The notes under the pieces are model-generated. The model had not been told where the DNA came from and did not search any database. It saw only the letters and a program-made list of their open reading frames with translations. Positions 35,825 to 43,792 of a stretch of DNA of 64,000 bases are shown here, one piece after another. Numbering within the stretch: the first letter of the stretch is position 1; each line of letters opens with the position of its first letter. The DNA lies in contig NZ_SMMA01000057.1 of NCBI RefSeq assembly GCF_009711345.1, forward strand, positions 88,952 to 152,951, read 5' to 3'. Made by a program: the position numbers and the translations under genes. The DNA comes from Pseudovibrio flavus (GTDB taxonomy: Bacteria > Pseudomonadota > Alphaproteobacteria > Rhizobiales > Stappiaceae).

Positions 35825-36994
35825 CTACTCGCCTAGGAACGCCCCGATGCGGGTAATAGCACGCTGGATGTTTTCTGCCGAGTTTGCATAGGAAAGGCGG
35901 ATATAACCTTCGCCAAGCGAGCCAAAGTCAGGCCCGCCAACGACTGCAATACCCACTTCTTCCAGCAGAACCTTCGCCAGCTCTTTGGACTTCCAGCCAG
36001 TCTCTGTGATGTTCGGGAAAGCGTAGAACGCACCCATCGGCGTGCGGCAGGTGATGCCCGGCAGTTCGTTAAGGCCGTTGACGACGATCTTCCGGCGGCG
36101 GTCAAACTCCTCCATCATCGCGTCTACTGCAGTTTGCGGGCCTGTCATTGCGGCTAGGCCTGCGAACTGTGCAGGCGCGTTGACGCAAGACCAGCAGTTC
36201 ACAGCAAGCTTGCGGGCTTTGTCGATCAAAGCGTCCGGCCAGACTGCATAACCCATACGCCAGCCAGTCATTGCCCAAGTCTTGGACCAGCCGTTCAGCA
36301 AAATGAGGCGGTCACGGATGCTTTCAAACTCCAGAAGGGATGTGTGCGCAAGACCTTCATAGGTCATGCGGGAATAGATCTCATCGGAAAGGATCGCCAC
36401 ATCAGGATGGGCTTCCAGTCCCTTTACAAGCTTCTCGATTTCAGAGCGCGGTGTAACGCCGCCTGTTGGGTTTGCTGGTGAATTCAGGATGATCAAGCGG
36501 GTTTTAGGCGTGATCAGAGAGAGTGTTTCTTCTGCTGAGAAAGCAAACTCGTTCTCTTCGCGGATCGGGATTGGAACAGGCTTGGCACCGGTGAACTCGA
36601 TCATGCTGCGATAGATAGGAAAGCCCGGATCCGGATAAAGGATCTCCGCTCCCGGTTCGCCAAACATGAGAATGGCCATGAACATGGTGACTTTGCCGCC
36701 CGGCACGATAACCACGTTATCAGGGTTCGGCTCAACGCCAGAGTGGGTTAAAAGATCCTGACAGACCGCTTCACGAAGAGGTAAAATACCTGTCGAAGGT
36801 GTGTAACCGTGGTGCCCGTCTTTTAGCGCTTTCACAGCGGCTTCAACGATATGTTCCGGTGTTTTGAAATCAGGCTGGCCGATACCAAGATTGATGATGT
36901 CACGACCTTGGCTAGCCAGTTCTGTAGCACGTGCCAGAACGGCGAAGGCGTTTTCTTCTCCGATACGGTCGAAGCCGGACGTTGTTTTAAGCAC
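35825..36994 (-). CDS. Class I aminotransferase, aspartate aminotransferase-like
   Basis: A 389-residue PLP enzyme. The Schiff-base lysine is in GWSKTWAMTGWRMGY (about residue 237), the NPTGG loop that binds PLP is near 170, and the arginine that holds the substrate carboxylate is in the C-terminal YIRLSYANS. It is a fold-type I transaminase of the AAT subgroup, often aspartate, alanine or a broad amino acid/2-oxo acid specificity. I chose GTG 36994, preceded by GGGGAG at 7 bases; a TTG at 37042 would add 16 unconserved residues. Single-gene unit. Confidence 0.9.
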   Translation of the reverse strand: MLKTTSGFDRIGEENAFAVLARATELASQGRDIINLGIGQPDFKTPEHIVEAAVKALKDGHHGYTPSTGILPLREAVCQDLLTHSGVEPNPDNVVIVPGGKVTMFMAILMFGEPGAEILYPDPGFPIYRSMIEFTGAKPVPIPIREENEFAFSAEETLSLITPKTRLIILNSPANPTGGVTPRSEIEKLVKGLEAHPDVAILSDEIYSRMTYEGLAHTSLLEFESIRDRLILLNGWSKTWAMTGWRMGYAVWPDALIDKARKLAVNCWSCVNAPAQFAGLAAMTGPQTAVDAMMEEFDRRRKIVVNGLNELPGITCRTPMGAFYAFPNITETGWKSKELAKVLLEEVGIAVVGGPDFGSLGEGYIRLSYANSAENIQRAITRIGAFLGE

Positions 36995-37206
36995 GCTACT
37001 CTCCCCAGTGCCCACTGTTTTCTTAGTTGTATCCAACAGCAACTTTAGGTGGCAAGAGTGCTTGTGCGCTATACGGTGGTTTACTTCCGATCAAAACTGC
37101 ATAGCCCACGGGAAATTTCCTAGAAACTGCAAATTAACTGACTATATTACCGGAAAGTTCTCATGAGGGATCCTTCCCCTTAAATACCCTCGATAAGGAG
37201 TATTCA

Positions 37207-38313
37207 ATGTCAGAGGCTCCTGACACACGCATTCCCGTTACTGTGCTGACCGGTTACCTCGGTGCTGGCAAAACAACGCTTTTGAACCGCATTCTCACCG
37301 AAAATCACGGTAAGAAGTACGCGGTTATTGTGAACGAATTTGGCGAGATCGGCATCGACAATGACCTCTTGGTCGAGTCCGATGAAGAGATCTTTGAAAT
37401 GAACAACGGCTGCATTTGCTGCACCGTGCGTGGCGATTTGATCCGCACCGTAGAGAACCTTATGAAACGTAAGGGTTCTTTTGACGCGATCCTCGTTGAA
37501 ACCACCGGTGTTGCTGATCCAGCGCCTGTTGCCCAGACCTTCTTCATGGATGATGACGTACGCGCCGCTGCAAAGCTGGATGCTGTTGTTGCTGTCGTGG
37601 ACGCTCGCCATGTGCTTGAGCGCCTGAAGGATACGGAAGAAGCTGAAGACCAGATTGCGTTTGCTGATGTGGTTCTGATCAACAAAACCGATCTGGTAGA
37701 CGCTGATCAGTTGGCAAAGGTTGAGGCGACTGTACGCAAGATCAACCCGTTCGCGCAGCTTTATCGCAGTGAGCGTTCCAACGTTGATCTGGCAGCCGTT
37801 CTTGATCGCGGTGCGTTTGATTTGCAACGCATTCTCGATCTGGATCCGAAGTTCCTTGAAGGCGTGTCACACGGCCACCATCACCATGATCACGATCATG
37901 AGTGCGGCCCTGATTGCGACCACGATCACCACCACCACGGCCATCACCATCATCATGACCACGATCATGAATGTGGCCCTGATTGCGATCATGGTCATCA
38001 CCACCATCACGAAGACCCGCATTCGGTCCGTTCTATCTCGCTGCGCGCCGGTGAGTTGAACCCGCAGGTTTTCTTCCGCTGGATCAACGAGGTAACCCAG
38101 ATTGAAGGGCCTAACATCCTGCGTATGAAGGGTATTTTGGCGTTCACCGATGATCCACAGCGCTATGTCATTCAGGGCGTTCACATGATCGTTGAAGGCG
38201 ATCATCAGCGCGACTGGGTTGAAGGTGAAGCGCGTGAAAGCCGTTTGGTTTTCATTGGCCGCGACCTGAAAGAAGACGCGTTGAAGCAAGCTTTTGAAGC
38301 TTGTCTGGCCTAA
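37207..38313 (+). CDS. CobW/COG0523-family metal-chaperone GTPase
   Basis: A 368-residue G3E GTPase. The P-loop GYLGAGKTT is at 16-24, the metal-binding Cys-x-Cys-Cys is at 69-72 (GCICC), and the Walker B and NKTD guanine-binding motif (INKTDL) follow near 160. A loop of about 48 residues rich in His, Asp and Cys sits at about 221-268, then the CobW C-terminal domain. Such proteins deliver Zn, Co or another metal to target enzymes using GTP. It heads an operon with a WD40 protein. No clear zinc-uptake-regulator box was found upstream. Metal identity is not decided by sequence. Confidence 0.95.
   Translation: MSEAPDTRIPVTVLTGYLGAGKTTLLNRILTENHGKKYAVIVNEFGEIGIDNDLLVESDEEIFEMNNGCICCTVRGDLIRTVENLMKRKGSFDAILVETTGVADPAPVAQTFFMDDDVRAAAKLDAVVAVVDARHVLERLKDTEEAEDQIAFADVVLINKTDLVDADQLAKVEATVRKINPFAQLYRSERSNVDLAAVLDRGAFDLQRILDLDPKFLEGVSHGHHHHDHDHECGPDCDHDHHHHGHHHHHDHDHECGPDCDHGHHHHHEDPHSVRSISLRAGELNPQVFFRWINEVTQIEGPNILRMKGILAFTDDPQRYVIQGVHMIVEGDHQRDWVEGEARESRLVFIGRDLKEDALKQAFEACLA
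37873..37992 (+). repeat. Two tandem coding repeats in the His-rich loop of the CobW protein
   Basis: Two near-identical blocks (37873-37923 and 37939-37992) encode GHHHHDHDHECGPDCDH with one extra His in the second copy. The nucleotides differ at third positions, so the duplication is old or under selection for protein sequence. Each block has a Cys-x3-Cys beside the His run and could hold a metal ion. Confidence 0.9.
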
Positions 38314-38322
38314 GGGGGAACC

Positions 38323-39297
38323 GTGGTTACAGTTGCTCCTTTAGAGGTGGAAGGCTTCGTTGTTACCGCAACATTCCTTGGCGATACAGCTGCATTTGCA
38401 CTTGGTGACGGAACGGTTCGTTTTCTGAACGGGCCGGAATCCATCACGCCTGTTTATCAAGACGGCTTGCTGTGCGCGGCGCGTACGCTGGATGGCAAGG
38501 CGCTCGTTACAGGTGGTATGGACGGTAAAGTTTACCGCGTTACAGCTGATGGTAATGCGGAGTTTGTTACCGAGCGCGCGCGTAAATGGATTGACCTTAT
38601 TGCCTGTGGTCCGCAAGATGCGATTGCCTTTGCATCTGGCCGCACAGCATGGGTTCGTCAGAAGAACGGTGAGGAAAAGGAATTCCTTCATCAGCGCGCT
38701 GTTGGCGGTTTAACCTTTGCGCCCAAGGGTATGCGCCTTGTTACAGCACGCTACAACGGTGTAACGCTGTGGTGGGTGAACGCTGGTGGCGATCCGCAAG
38801 AGCTACACTGGGATGGAGCCCATTCTGGTGTCATCTGCTCTGATGATGGCAAATACATCGTCTCTACTATGCAGGAAAACGCGCTGCACGGCTGGCGTTT
38901 GAAGGATAATCAGGACATGCGCATGACCGGTTATCCCTCAAAGGTGAAGAGCGTAAGTTGGTCTGCCAAGGGCAAGTATCTGGCAACTTCCGGCGCTCAA
39001 GCCGCGATTTTGTGGCCGTTTACCGGTAAAACCGGTCCGATGGGCCAGCAACCGCTACAGCTTGGTGCTCGCGGGGATTCCATGGTCAGCCAAGTGTGTT
39101 GTCACCCTAAAGAGGAAATGCTGGCGATCGGTTATCAGGACGGTATGATAATGGCAGTGCGTTTTGAAGATAACGCGGAAGTGCTGCTGCGCCGGCCGGG
39201 TGAAGGCGCTGTTAGCACCATGTGCTGGGACAAGAGCGGCACCCGCCTAGCCTTTGGCACAGAGAAAGGTGGAGCGGGGATTATTTCGCTCACTTAA
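38323..39297 (+). CDS. WD40-repeat protein in the CobW operon
   Basis: A 324-residue protein with spaced WD40-type blades (DGKALVTGGMDGKVYRV, SDDGKYIVSTMQENALHGWRL, SAKGKYLATSGAQAAILWPF, WDKSGTRLAFGTEKGGAGIISL). About seven blades fit the length, making one propeller. It has no signal peptide, so it is cytosolic. The GTG start has GGGGAA upstream and lies 9 bases after the CobW gene. CobW beside a WD40 gene is a recurring pair in alphaproteobacteria as I recall, so a scaffold or target-recognition role for metal delivery is suggested, without proof. Confidence 0.85.
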   Translation: MVTVAPLEVEGFVVTATFLGDTAAFALGDGTVRFLNGPESITPVYQDGLLCAARTLDGKALVTGGMDGKVYRVTADGNAEFVTERARKWIDLIACGPQDAIAFASGRTAWVRQKNGEEKEFLHQRAVGGLTFAPKGMRLVTARYNGVTLWWVNAGGDPQELHWDGAHSGVICSDDGKYIVSTMQENALHGWRLKDNQDMRMTGYPSKVKSVSWSAKGKYLATSGAQAAILWPFTGKTGPMGQQPLQLGARGDSMVSQVCCHPKEEMLAIGYQDGMIMAVRFEDNAEVLLRRPGEGAVSTMCWDKSGTRLAFGTEKGGAGIISLT

Positions 39298-39321
39298 CCG
39301 TTAAACGAGAGTGGGGAGACG

Positions 39322-39849
39322 ATGATAGGCCGCCTTTTAGCCATCTGCATTGGTGCATCCGGTGCCGTCTTCTCCTCTCAGCTTCCTGAGTTTTCCCAGC
39401 AATATCGCCAGCGGATGGGCGGGGCAATTGACGCCTTGAAAGAGGTTCAGGTTGCCTTCGAGCAGGACGCTGCCCAGTTTTCCATGAGTGTTTCGCAGGC
39501 ACTGGACCATATGAAGGCCAGCGCGGACGGGTTTGTTCAAGAACGGGCAGAAAGTGTATCTACCGCCTTACAACGTCTTGAAAGCCTTGAAGAACAACGC
39601 GAAGCTATGGCAACAAGTGGAAGCTATGGGCGGATTTGGACGTTTGTTCGTTCGCCCGATGCCCAGCTGAGCAAGGCAACTTGGAGCAATTTCGAGCCAG
39701 CTGTGCCCGTAACCGTTGAGGGTTTGACGATAGCAGGGCTTGGCTTTGCTGGCGGGCTTGGGGTTTATTGGTCACTTGCTTTGGGTGCGCGGGGAGCACG
39801 GGCGAGAGCCAAACGAAAAACAGGGGTAACAAGTAGAAGAGCTGTTTAA
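39322..39849 (+). CDS. DUF2937-family membrane protein
   Basis: A 175-residue protein with a hydrophobic N-terminus (MIGRLLAICIGASGAVF), a long helical middle rich in Gln and Glu (about 20-110), a second hydrophobic segment near 133-155 and a basic tail (RARAKRKTG). It resembles the DUF2937 family: SQLPEFSQQYRQRMGGAIDAL is the typical start. Function unknown. It follows the WD40 gene by 24 bases and could share its transcript. Confidence 0.75.
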   Translation: MIGRLLAICIGASGAVFSSQLPEFSQQYRQRMGGAIDALKEVQVAFEQDAAQFSMSVSQALDHMKASADGFVQERAESVSTALQRLESLEEQREAMATSGSYGRIWTFVRSPDAQLSKATWSNFEPAVPVTVEGLTIAGLGFAGGLGVYWSLALGARGARARAKRKTGVTSRRAV

Positions 39850-39882
39850 AGCCTCAACTGCTTACAATCGGGAATAAATCAA

Positions 39883-41472
39883 TTGGAAACACGGGCGTCT
39901 AACAAGGGCATGGTCGTTGCTCCGCATATGCTTGCGGCAGAGGCGGGGGCGGAAATTCTGGCAAGTGGCGGCACCGCATTTGATGCGATGATTGCAGCAG
40001 CTTCTACAATTGCCGTTGTTTATCCTCATATGAACCATGTTGGCGGTGATGGCTTTTGGCTGATTGCCGAGCCGGGACGTCCGCCAAAAATCATTGAAGC
40101 GTGTGGTCCGGCAGCGGCGCGGGCGACCATGGAGGCCTACCAGAAGCGTAGGCACGGAGTGATACCACCACGCGGGCCGGTGGCCGCGTTGACTGTGCCC
40201 GGTGCTGTGAGTGGCTGGGAAATGGCGCACGAAGTAGCCACCGCCGTTGGTGGGGGATTACCGCTTCGCGAGCTGTTCGCTTTTGCTATCAAACACGCCA
40301 AGGAAGGGGTGAAGGTAACCCGTTCTCAGGCTGCGCTGACCGCTCAAAAACTCGATGAGTTGAAAGACGCGCCCGGATTTTCCGATGTATTTTTGATAGA
40401 TGGCGAAGCGCCTAAGGAAGGCGATGTGCTGCGTCAGGAACGCTTGGCTGACACGCTGGATCATCTAGCGCACGAGGGCCTTAGCGAATTCTATCGCGGG
40501 GATATCTCCGTCAGTATGGCCGATGATCTGGAGCGCATTGGTTCTCCGCTGCGCCGTGAGGATCTTGAAAAGTATGGCGCGCGCATGCGCGCGCCGCTTC
40601 AGGCCTCGCTTAAGTGCGGAACGATCTTCAACGCACCGCCTCCTACGCAGGGTCTGGCATCGCTAGCGATCCTCGGCATCTACGACCGGATGGCGAAGTG
40701 CCGTCCTGAATCGAAAGAATATTTCCATAGCCTGATCGAAGCGACAAAGAAGGCGTTTATCGTTCGTGATCGCGTTGTCACCGATCCGAAGTTCATCGAC
40801 GAAGACATCAAGCAGTACCTCACTGATGACTGGCTGACCAAGATCGCTCTTGATATCGATATGAAGCGTGCTGCACCGTGGCCGCATGTTGCCAAGAAGG
40901 GCGATACCGTTTGGCTTGGTGCGATTGACAGTCAGGGCCGCTCGGTTTCTTACATCCAGTCTATCTATTGGGAGTTCGGCTCCGGCTGCGTACTACCTAA
41001 GACCGGTGTGCTGATGCAGAACCGCGGTGCATCGTTCTCGCTTCATCCCGAGGCGCTCAATCCATTGATGCCGGGTCGTTTGCCGTTCCATACGCTGAAC
41101 CCTGCAATGGCGCGCCTTGATGATGGCCGCACCGTTGTTTACGGCACCATGGGCGGTGAAGGGCAGCCACAGACGCAGGCGGCGATTTTCACCCGTGCTA
41201 TCATGAATGGCATGGAACCAGCCGAGGCCATTGACGCGCCGCGCTGGCTACTTGGCCGAACGTGGGGTTCTGAAGTGAACTGCTTGCGTGTAGAAAAGCG
41301 CTTTGACACCGATATTCTGAACCAGCTTGACCGCTTGGGTCATGAAATCGAAGTGCTGGATGAAGACTATTCTGACACGATGGGTCATGCTGGTATGATC
41401 CACGGTTTGCCAAAGGGGCAGCTGCTTGGCGCACACGATGTGCGTTCAGATGGCGGTGCCGCTTGCCCATAG
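39883..41472 (+). CDS. Gamma-glutamyltransferase-family protein
   Basis: A 529-residue member of the Ntn-hydrolase gamma-glutamyltransferase family. The N-terminal ILASGGTAFDAMIAAASTI and HVGGDGFW are family hallmarks. The self-cleavage Thr is expected in GDTVWLGAIDSQGRSVSYIQ (about 342), which replaces the usual TTHF by TVWL: the Thr is present, but the next residues differ from true gamma-glutamyltransferases. No signal peptide is seen, unlike periplasmic members, so it may act in the cytosol on gamma-glutamyl or similar amides. TTG 39883 is a weak start; ATG 39910 is an alternative. The LysR gene follows. Confidence 0.87.
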   Translation: METRASNKGMVVAPHMLAAEAGAEILASGGTAFDAMIAAASTIAVVYPHMNHVGGDGFWLIAEPGRPPKIIEACGPAAARATMEAYQKRRHGVIPPRGPVAALTVPGAVSGWEMAHEVATAVGGGLPLRELFAFAIKHAKEGVKVTRSQAALTAQKLDELKDAPGFSDVFLIDGEAPKEGDVLRQERLADTLDHLAHEGLSEFYRGDISVSMADDLERIGSPLRREDLEKYGARMRAPLQASLKCGTIFNAPPPTQGLASLAILGIYDRMAKCRPESKEYFHSLIEATKKAFIVRDRVVTDPKFIDEDIKQYLTDDWLTKIALDIDMKRAAPWPHVAKKGDTVWLGAIDSQGRSVSYIQSIYWEFGSGCVLPKTGVLMQNRGASFSLHPEALNPLMPGRLPFHTLNPAMARLDDGRTVVYGTMGGEGQPQTQAAIFTRAIMNGMEPAEAIDAPRWLLGRTWGSEVNCLRVEKRFDTDILNQLDRLGHEIEVLDEDYSDTMGHAGMIHGLPKGQLLGAHDVRSDGGAACP

Positions 41473-41494
41473 CGCTTTAGGGAGAGAAGGGTAT

Positions 41495-42436
41495 ATGGAT
41501 ACAATCACGCGCATTCGCTGTTTTCTGACAGTGGTTGATACTGGCGGATTTTCAGCGGCAGCACGTACATTGGGTCGGTCCAAAGCCCTTGTTTCCAAAT
41601 ATGTTGGTGAGTTGGAAGACGAGCTTGGGGTTCGGCTTCTCAACCGCACAACACGCCAGATCTCGCTGACAGAGGTAGGGCAAGCATACTACCGTGAGGC
41701 TGGTGAGCTGCTGCAACGCTTTGATGATCTGAAAGACTCCGTTCAAACTGATCATAAGGAAGCGCAGGGCACGCTTCGCGTTTCCGCGCCTCGCTCCATC
41801 GGAGACCTGTTTTTAACGCAGGCCATGGTCGAGTTTTTGCAGGAGCAACCCAAGATCAAGCTGGATCTGGCACTGGAAGACCGCTTCGTCGATATCGTTG
41901 AAGAAGGGTATGACGTTGCCATTCGCATTACCGAGCTTGCCGACTCCAGCCTAATTGCCCGCCGTCTGCATGACTTTAGAACGGTCATTTGCGCAACGCC
42001 GGAAGTGCTGGAAAAGTACGGTGTGCCGGGCCATCCCAGCCAGCTTTCCAAGGTGCCGTGCATCATTGATACCAATCGGCGTACCAGAAAAAGCTGGATA
42101 TTCATGGATGGGAACGAGCGCTTTTCCGTGAACGTTGATGGGCCGATTGAGGTGAATAGTGCAACAACATCGCGCCGCGCTGCTATGGCCGGTCTTGGCT
42201 TCTTGGGTACTCCGGAGATGTTTGTTCATCGCGAGCTGCAAGAAGGCGCTCTTGTGCGTGTGCTGGAGCCTTTTGAGGTGACGGGGCTTGGCATTTATGC
42301 CGTCTATCCGCATCGCCGTCACTTGTCCGGCAAGGTGCGGGCCTTTGTTGACTTCATGGTGCGGTGGTTCAAGGAGAAAGAGCGGGACGGAAGCTGCCCG
42401 AACCTTTCCAAGCAGCACCGCGAAGAGGCGGGTTAA
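41495..42436 (+). CDS. LysR-family regulator
   Basis: A 313-residue regulator: winged helix at about 5-62 (FSAAARTLGRSKALVSKYVGELEDELGVRLLNRTTR with interruptions) and a LysR substrate-binding domain of the DmlR/AaeR type at about 88-290. ATG 41495 has GGAGAGAAGGG upstream; the longer frame overlaps the transferase and is rejected. It is co-oriented with the transferase, 22 bases after it, so it may regulate that gene or be a passive neighbour. Confidence 0.93.
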   Translation: MDTITRIRCFLTVVDTGGFSAAARTLGRSKALVSKYVGELEDELGVRLLNRTTRQISLTEVGQAYYREAGELLQRFDDLKDSVQTDHKEAQGTLRVSAPRSIGDLFLTQAMVEFLQEQPKIKLDLALEDRFVDIVEEGYDVAIRITELADSSLIARRLHDFRTVICATPEVLEKYGVPGHPSQLSKVPCIIDTNRRTRKSWIFMDGNERFSVNVDGPIEVNSATTSRRAAMAGLGFLGTPEMFVHRELQEGALVRVLEPFEVTGLGIYAVYPHRRHLSGKVRAFVDFMVRWFKEKERDGSCPNLSKQHREEAG

Positions 42437-42444
42437 AGAAAAGA

Positions 42445-42470
42445 GCGCGCAAGGAACTGGTCTTGCGCGC
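42445..42470. terminator. Terminator between LysR and dehydrogenase genes
   Basis: Perfect nine-base stem GCGCGCAAG / CTTGCGCGC, loop of 8, followed by CCTTTG on the plus strand and by TCTTTTC on the minus strand; serves convergent genes. Confidence 0.75.
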
Positions 42471-42496
42471 CCTTTGTATCTTTGATTGACTAGCTT

Positions 42497-43570
42497 TTAG
42501 CGCTGCAGAATTTCTTCTGCCAGCTCGTCCGCAACAACGCTTGTTGGGCGACCTTCGGCAGCCGAGCGCTTGAAGATCTCCGTTAGCGTGTTGAAGATAT
42601 TTTCTGTTTTCTGGCGCACGTGGTCGTCGCTGTCGCCAGCGCCGGCCAGAGCGATAGAGATCACACCGCCAGCGTTGATGGCATAGTCTGGCGCGTAAAG
42701 TATGCCGCGCTCAAACAGGACGACGCCGTCCTCTGTTGTTTGTAGCTGGTTGTTTGCAGCACCTGCCACGATGGGTGCTTTAATTTGCGGAATAGTGAGT
42801 GTGTTCAGTCCTGCGCCCAGTGCGCATGGGGCAAACACATCACAGTCTGCAGCGTGTGCTGTGTTGGGCGCGATGGATTGGGCACCAAACTCATCACAGG
42901 CCCGTTGTACGGTAGTCTCGTTGATGTCGGAGACTATAAGCTCAGCGCCAGCAATGTGAAGATGGCGTGCAACGGTGTAGCCCACGTTGCCAAGGCCTTG
43001 TACCGATACGCGTGCTCCCTTGAGATCATCCGTTCCGTTTTTGAAAGCAACAGCCGCTTTGATGCCTTCAAACACTCCAAGCGCGGTGTAAGGCGATGGG
43101 TCTCCCAAACCCGTTGCCTCTGTGCCCTTGGCAAATGGTGTCTGACTGCCGATGATTTCCATATCGGCTGCGGTAATGCCTACATCCTCCGCTGTAATGT
43201 AGGTGCCGCCCAAACGGTGCACATGACGACCAAAAGCTCTCAGCAGCTGAGGCGTCTTATGCTCTCGCGGGTTTGCAATGATAACTGACTTACCGCCGCC
43301 AAGGTCCAGTCCGGCCAAGGCGTTTTTGTAGCTCATGCCCTTGGAAAGGCGAAGCGCATCGGTAAGGGCTTCTCCCGTATTGCTGTAGGACCACATGCGA
43401 CAGCCACCCAGTGCAGGGCCGCGCTTTGTGTTGTGGACCGCAATAATCGCCCGCAGGCCGCTCTCCTCATCGTGAGCGAAAACAATGTTCTCGTGCCCAT
43501 CGAATTCAGGATGGTCAGCCGGCGTTGCTGCTTCGGCGATTTGTATGCTTTTTTGGATAGGTGCGTTCAT
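42497..43570 (-). CDS. Leucine/valine-type amino acid dehydrogenase
   Basis: A 357-residue member of the Glu/Leu/Phe/Val dehydrogenase family. GPALGGCRM, the catalytic lysines Lys77 (SKGM) and Lys82 (MSYKNA), GGGKSVI, and the Rossmann VQGLGNVG near 190 are in place. Length and GGCRM fit leucine dehydrogenase rather than glutamate dehydrogenase. It deaminates a branched-chain amino acid to the 2-oxo acid with NAD+. ATG 43570 has GAGGGGAAC upstream; the 27-base longer frame is not needed. It is divergent to the ZevAB-like gene. Substrate (Leu, Val or Phe) is not resolved. Confidence 0.92.
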   Translation of the reverse strand: MNAPIQKSIQIAEAATPADHPEFDGHENIVFAHDEESGLRAIIAVHNTKRGPALGGCRMWSYSNTGEALTDALRLSKGMSYKNALAGLDLGGGKSVIIANPREHKTPQLLRAFGRHVHRLGGTYITAEDVGITAADMEIIGSQTPFAKGTEATGLGDPSPYTALGVFEGIKAAVAFKNGTDDLKGARVSVQGLGNVGYTVARHLHIAGAELIVSDINETTVQRACDEFGAQSIAPNTAHAADCDVFAPCALGAGLNTLTIPQIKAPIVAGAANNQLQTTEDGVVLFERGILYAPDYAINAGGVISIALAGAGDSDDHVRQKTENIFNTLTEIFKRSAAEGRPTSVVADELAEEILQR

Positions 43571-43668
43571 GTTCCCCTCTAACGATCGACCTAGCATGGG
43601 GAATTATATCGCTGACGCTGCGCAAATTTTGGTCTATTTTGATCACTGCAAAACCTCAATCGAAAGGA

Positions 43669-43688
43669 ATATGCGTAATTTTGCATAT
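43669..43688. promoter_or_regulatory. Inverted repeat in the divergent promoter region
   Basis: Arms ATATGC and GCATAT with 8 bases between, about 100 bases before each of the two divergent starts. It could be a regulator site for the dehydrogenase (Lrp-like) or the metal transporter (metal regulator); AT-rich dyads also occur by chance. Confidence 0.3.
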
Positions 43689-43792
43689 CATGAGAAAAAT
43701 GTGCCGCGATCAATTTTGAGCGTGACTTTTTCTTGCCTTTTTTGTGATGTTTTTGCCTGTCGGATTTTCTCAAGCTGCTGGGTACCTCAACT

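Noticed and set aside
37043-37206. Possible zinc-regulator (Zur) box upstream of the CobW gene
   Set aside because: AT-rich sequence is present but no convincing palindrome of the alphaproteobacterial Zur type.
37873-37992. Short tandem repeats that could suggest a CRISPR-like or regulatory array
   Set aside because: They are in frame within the CobW gene and encode a metal-binding loop, with changes at third positions.
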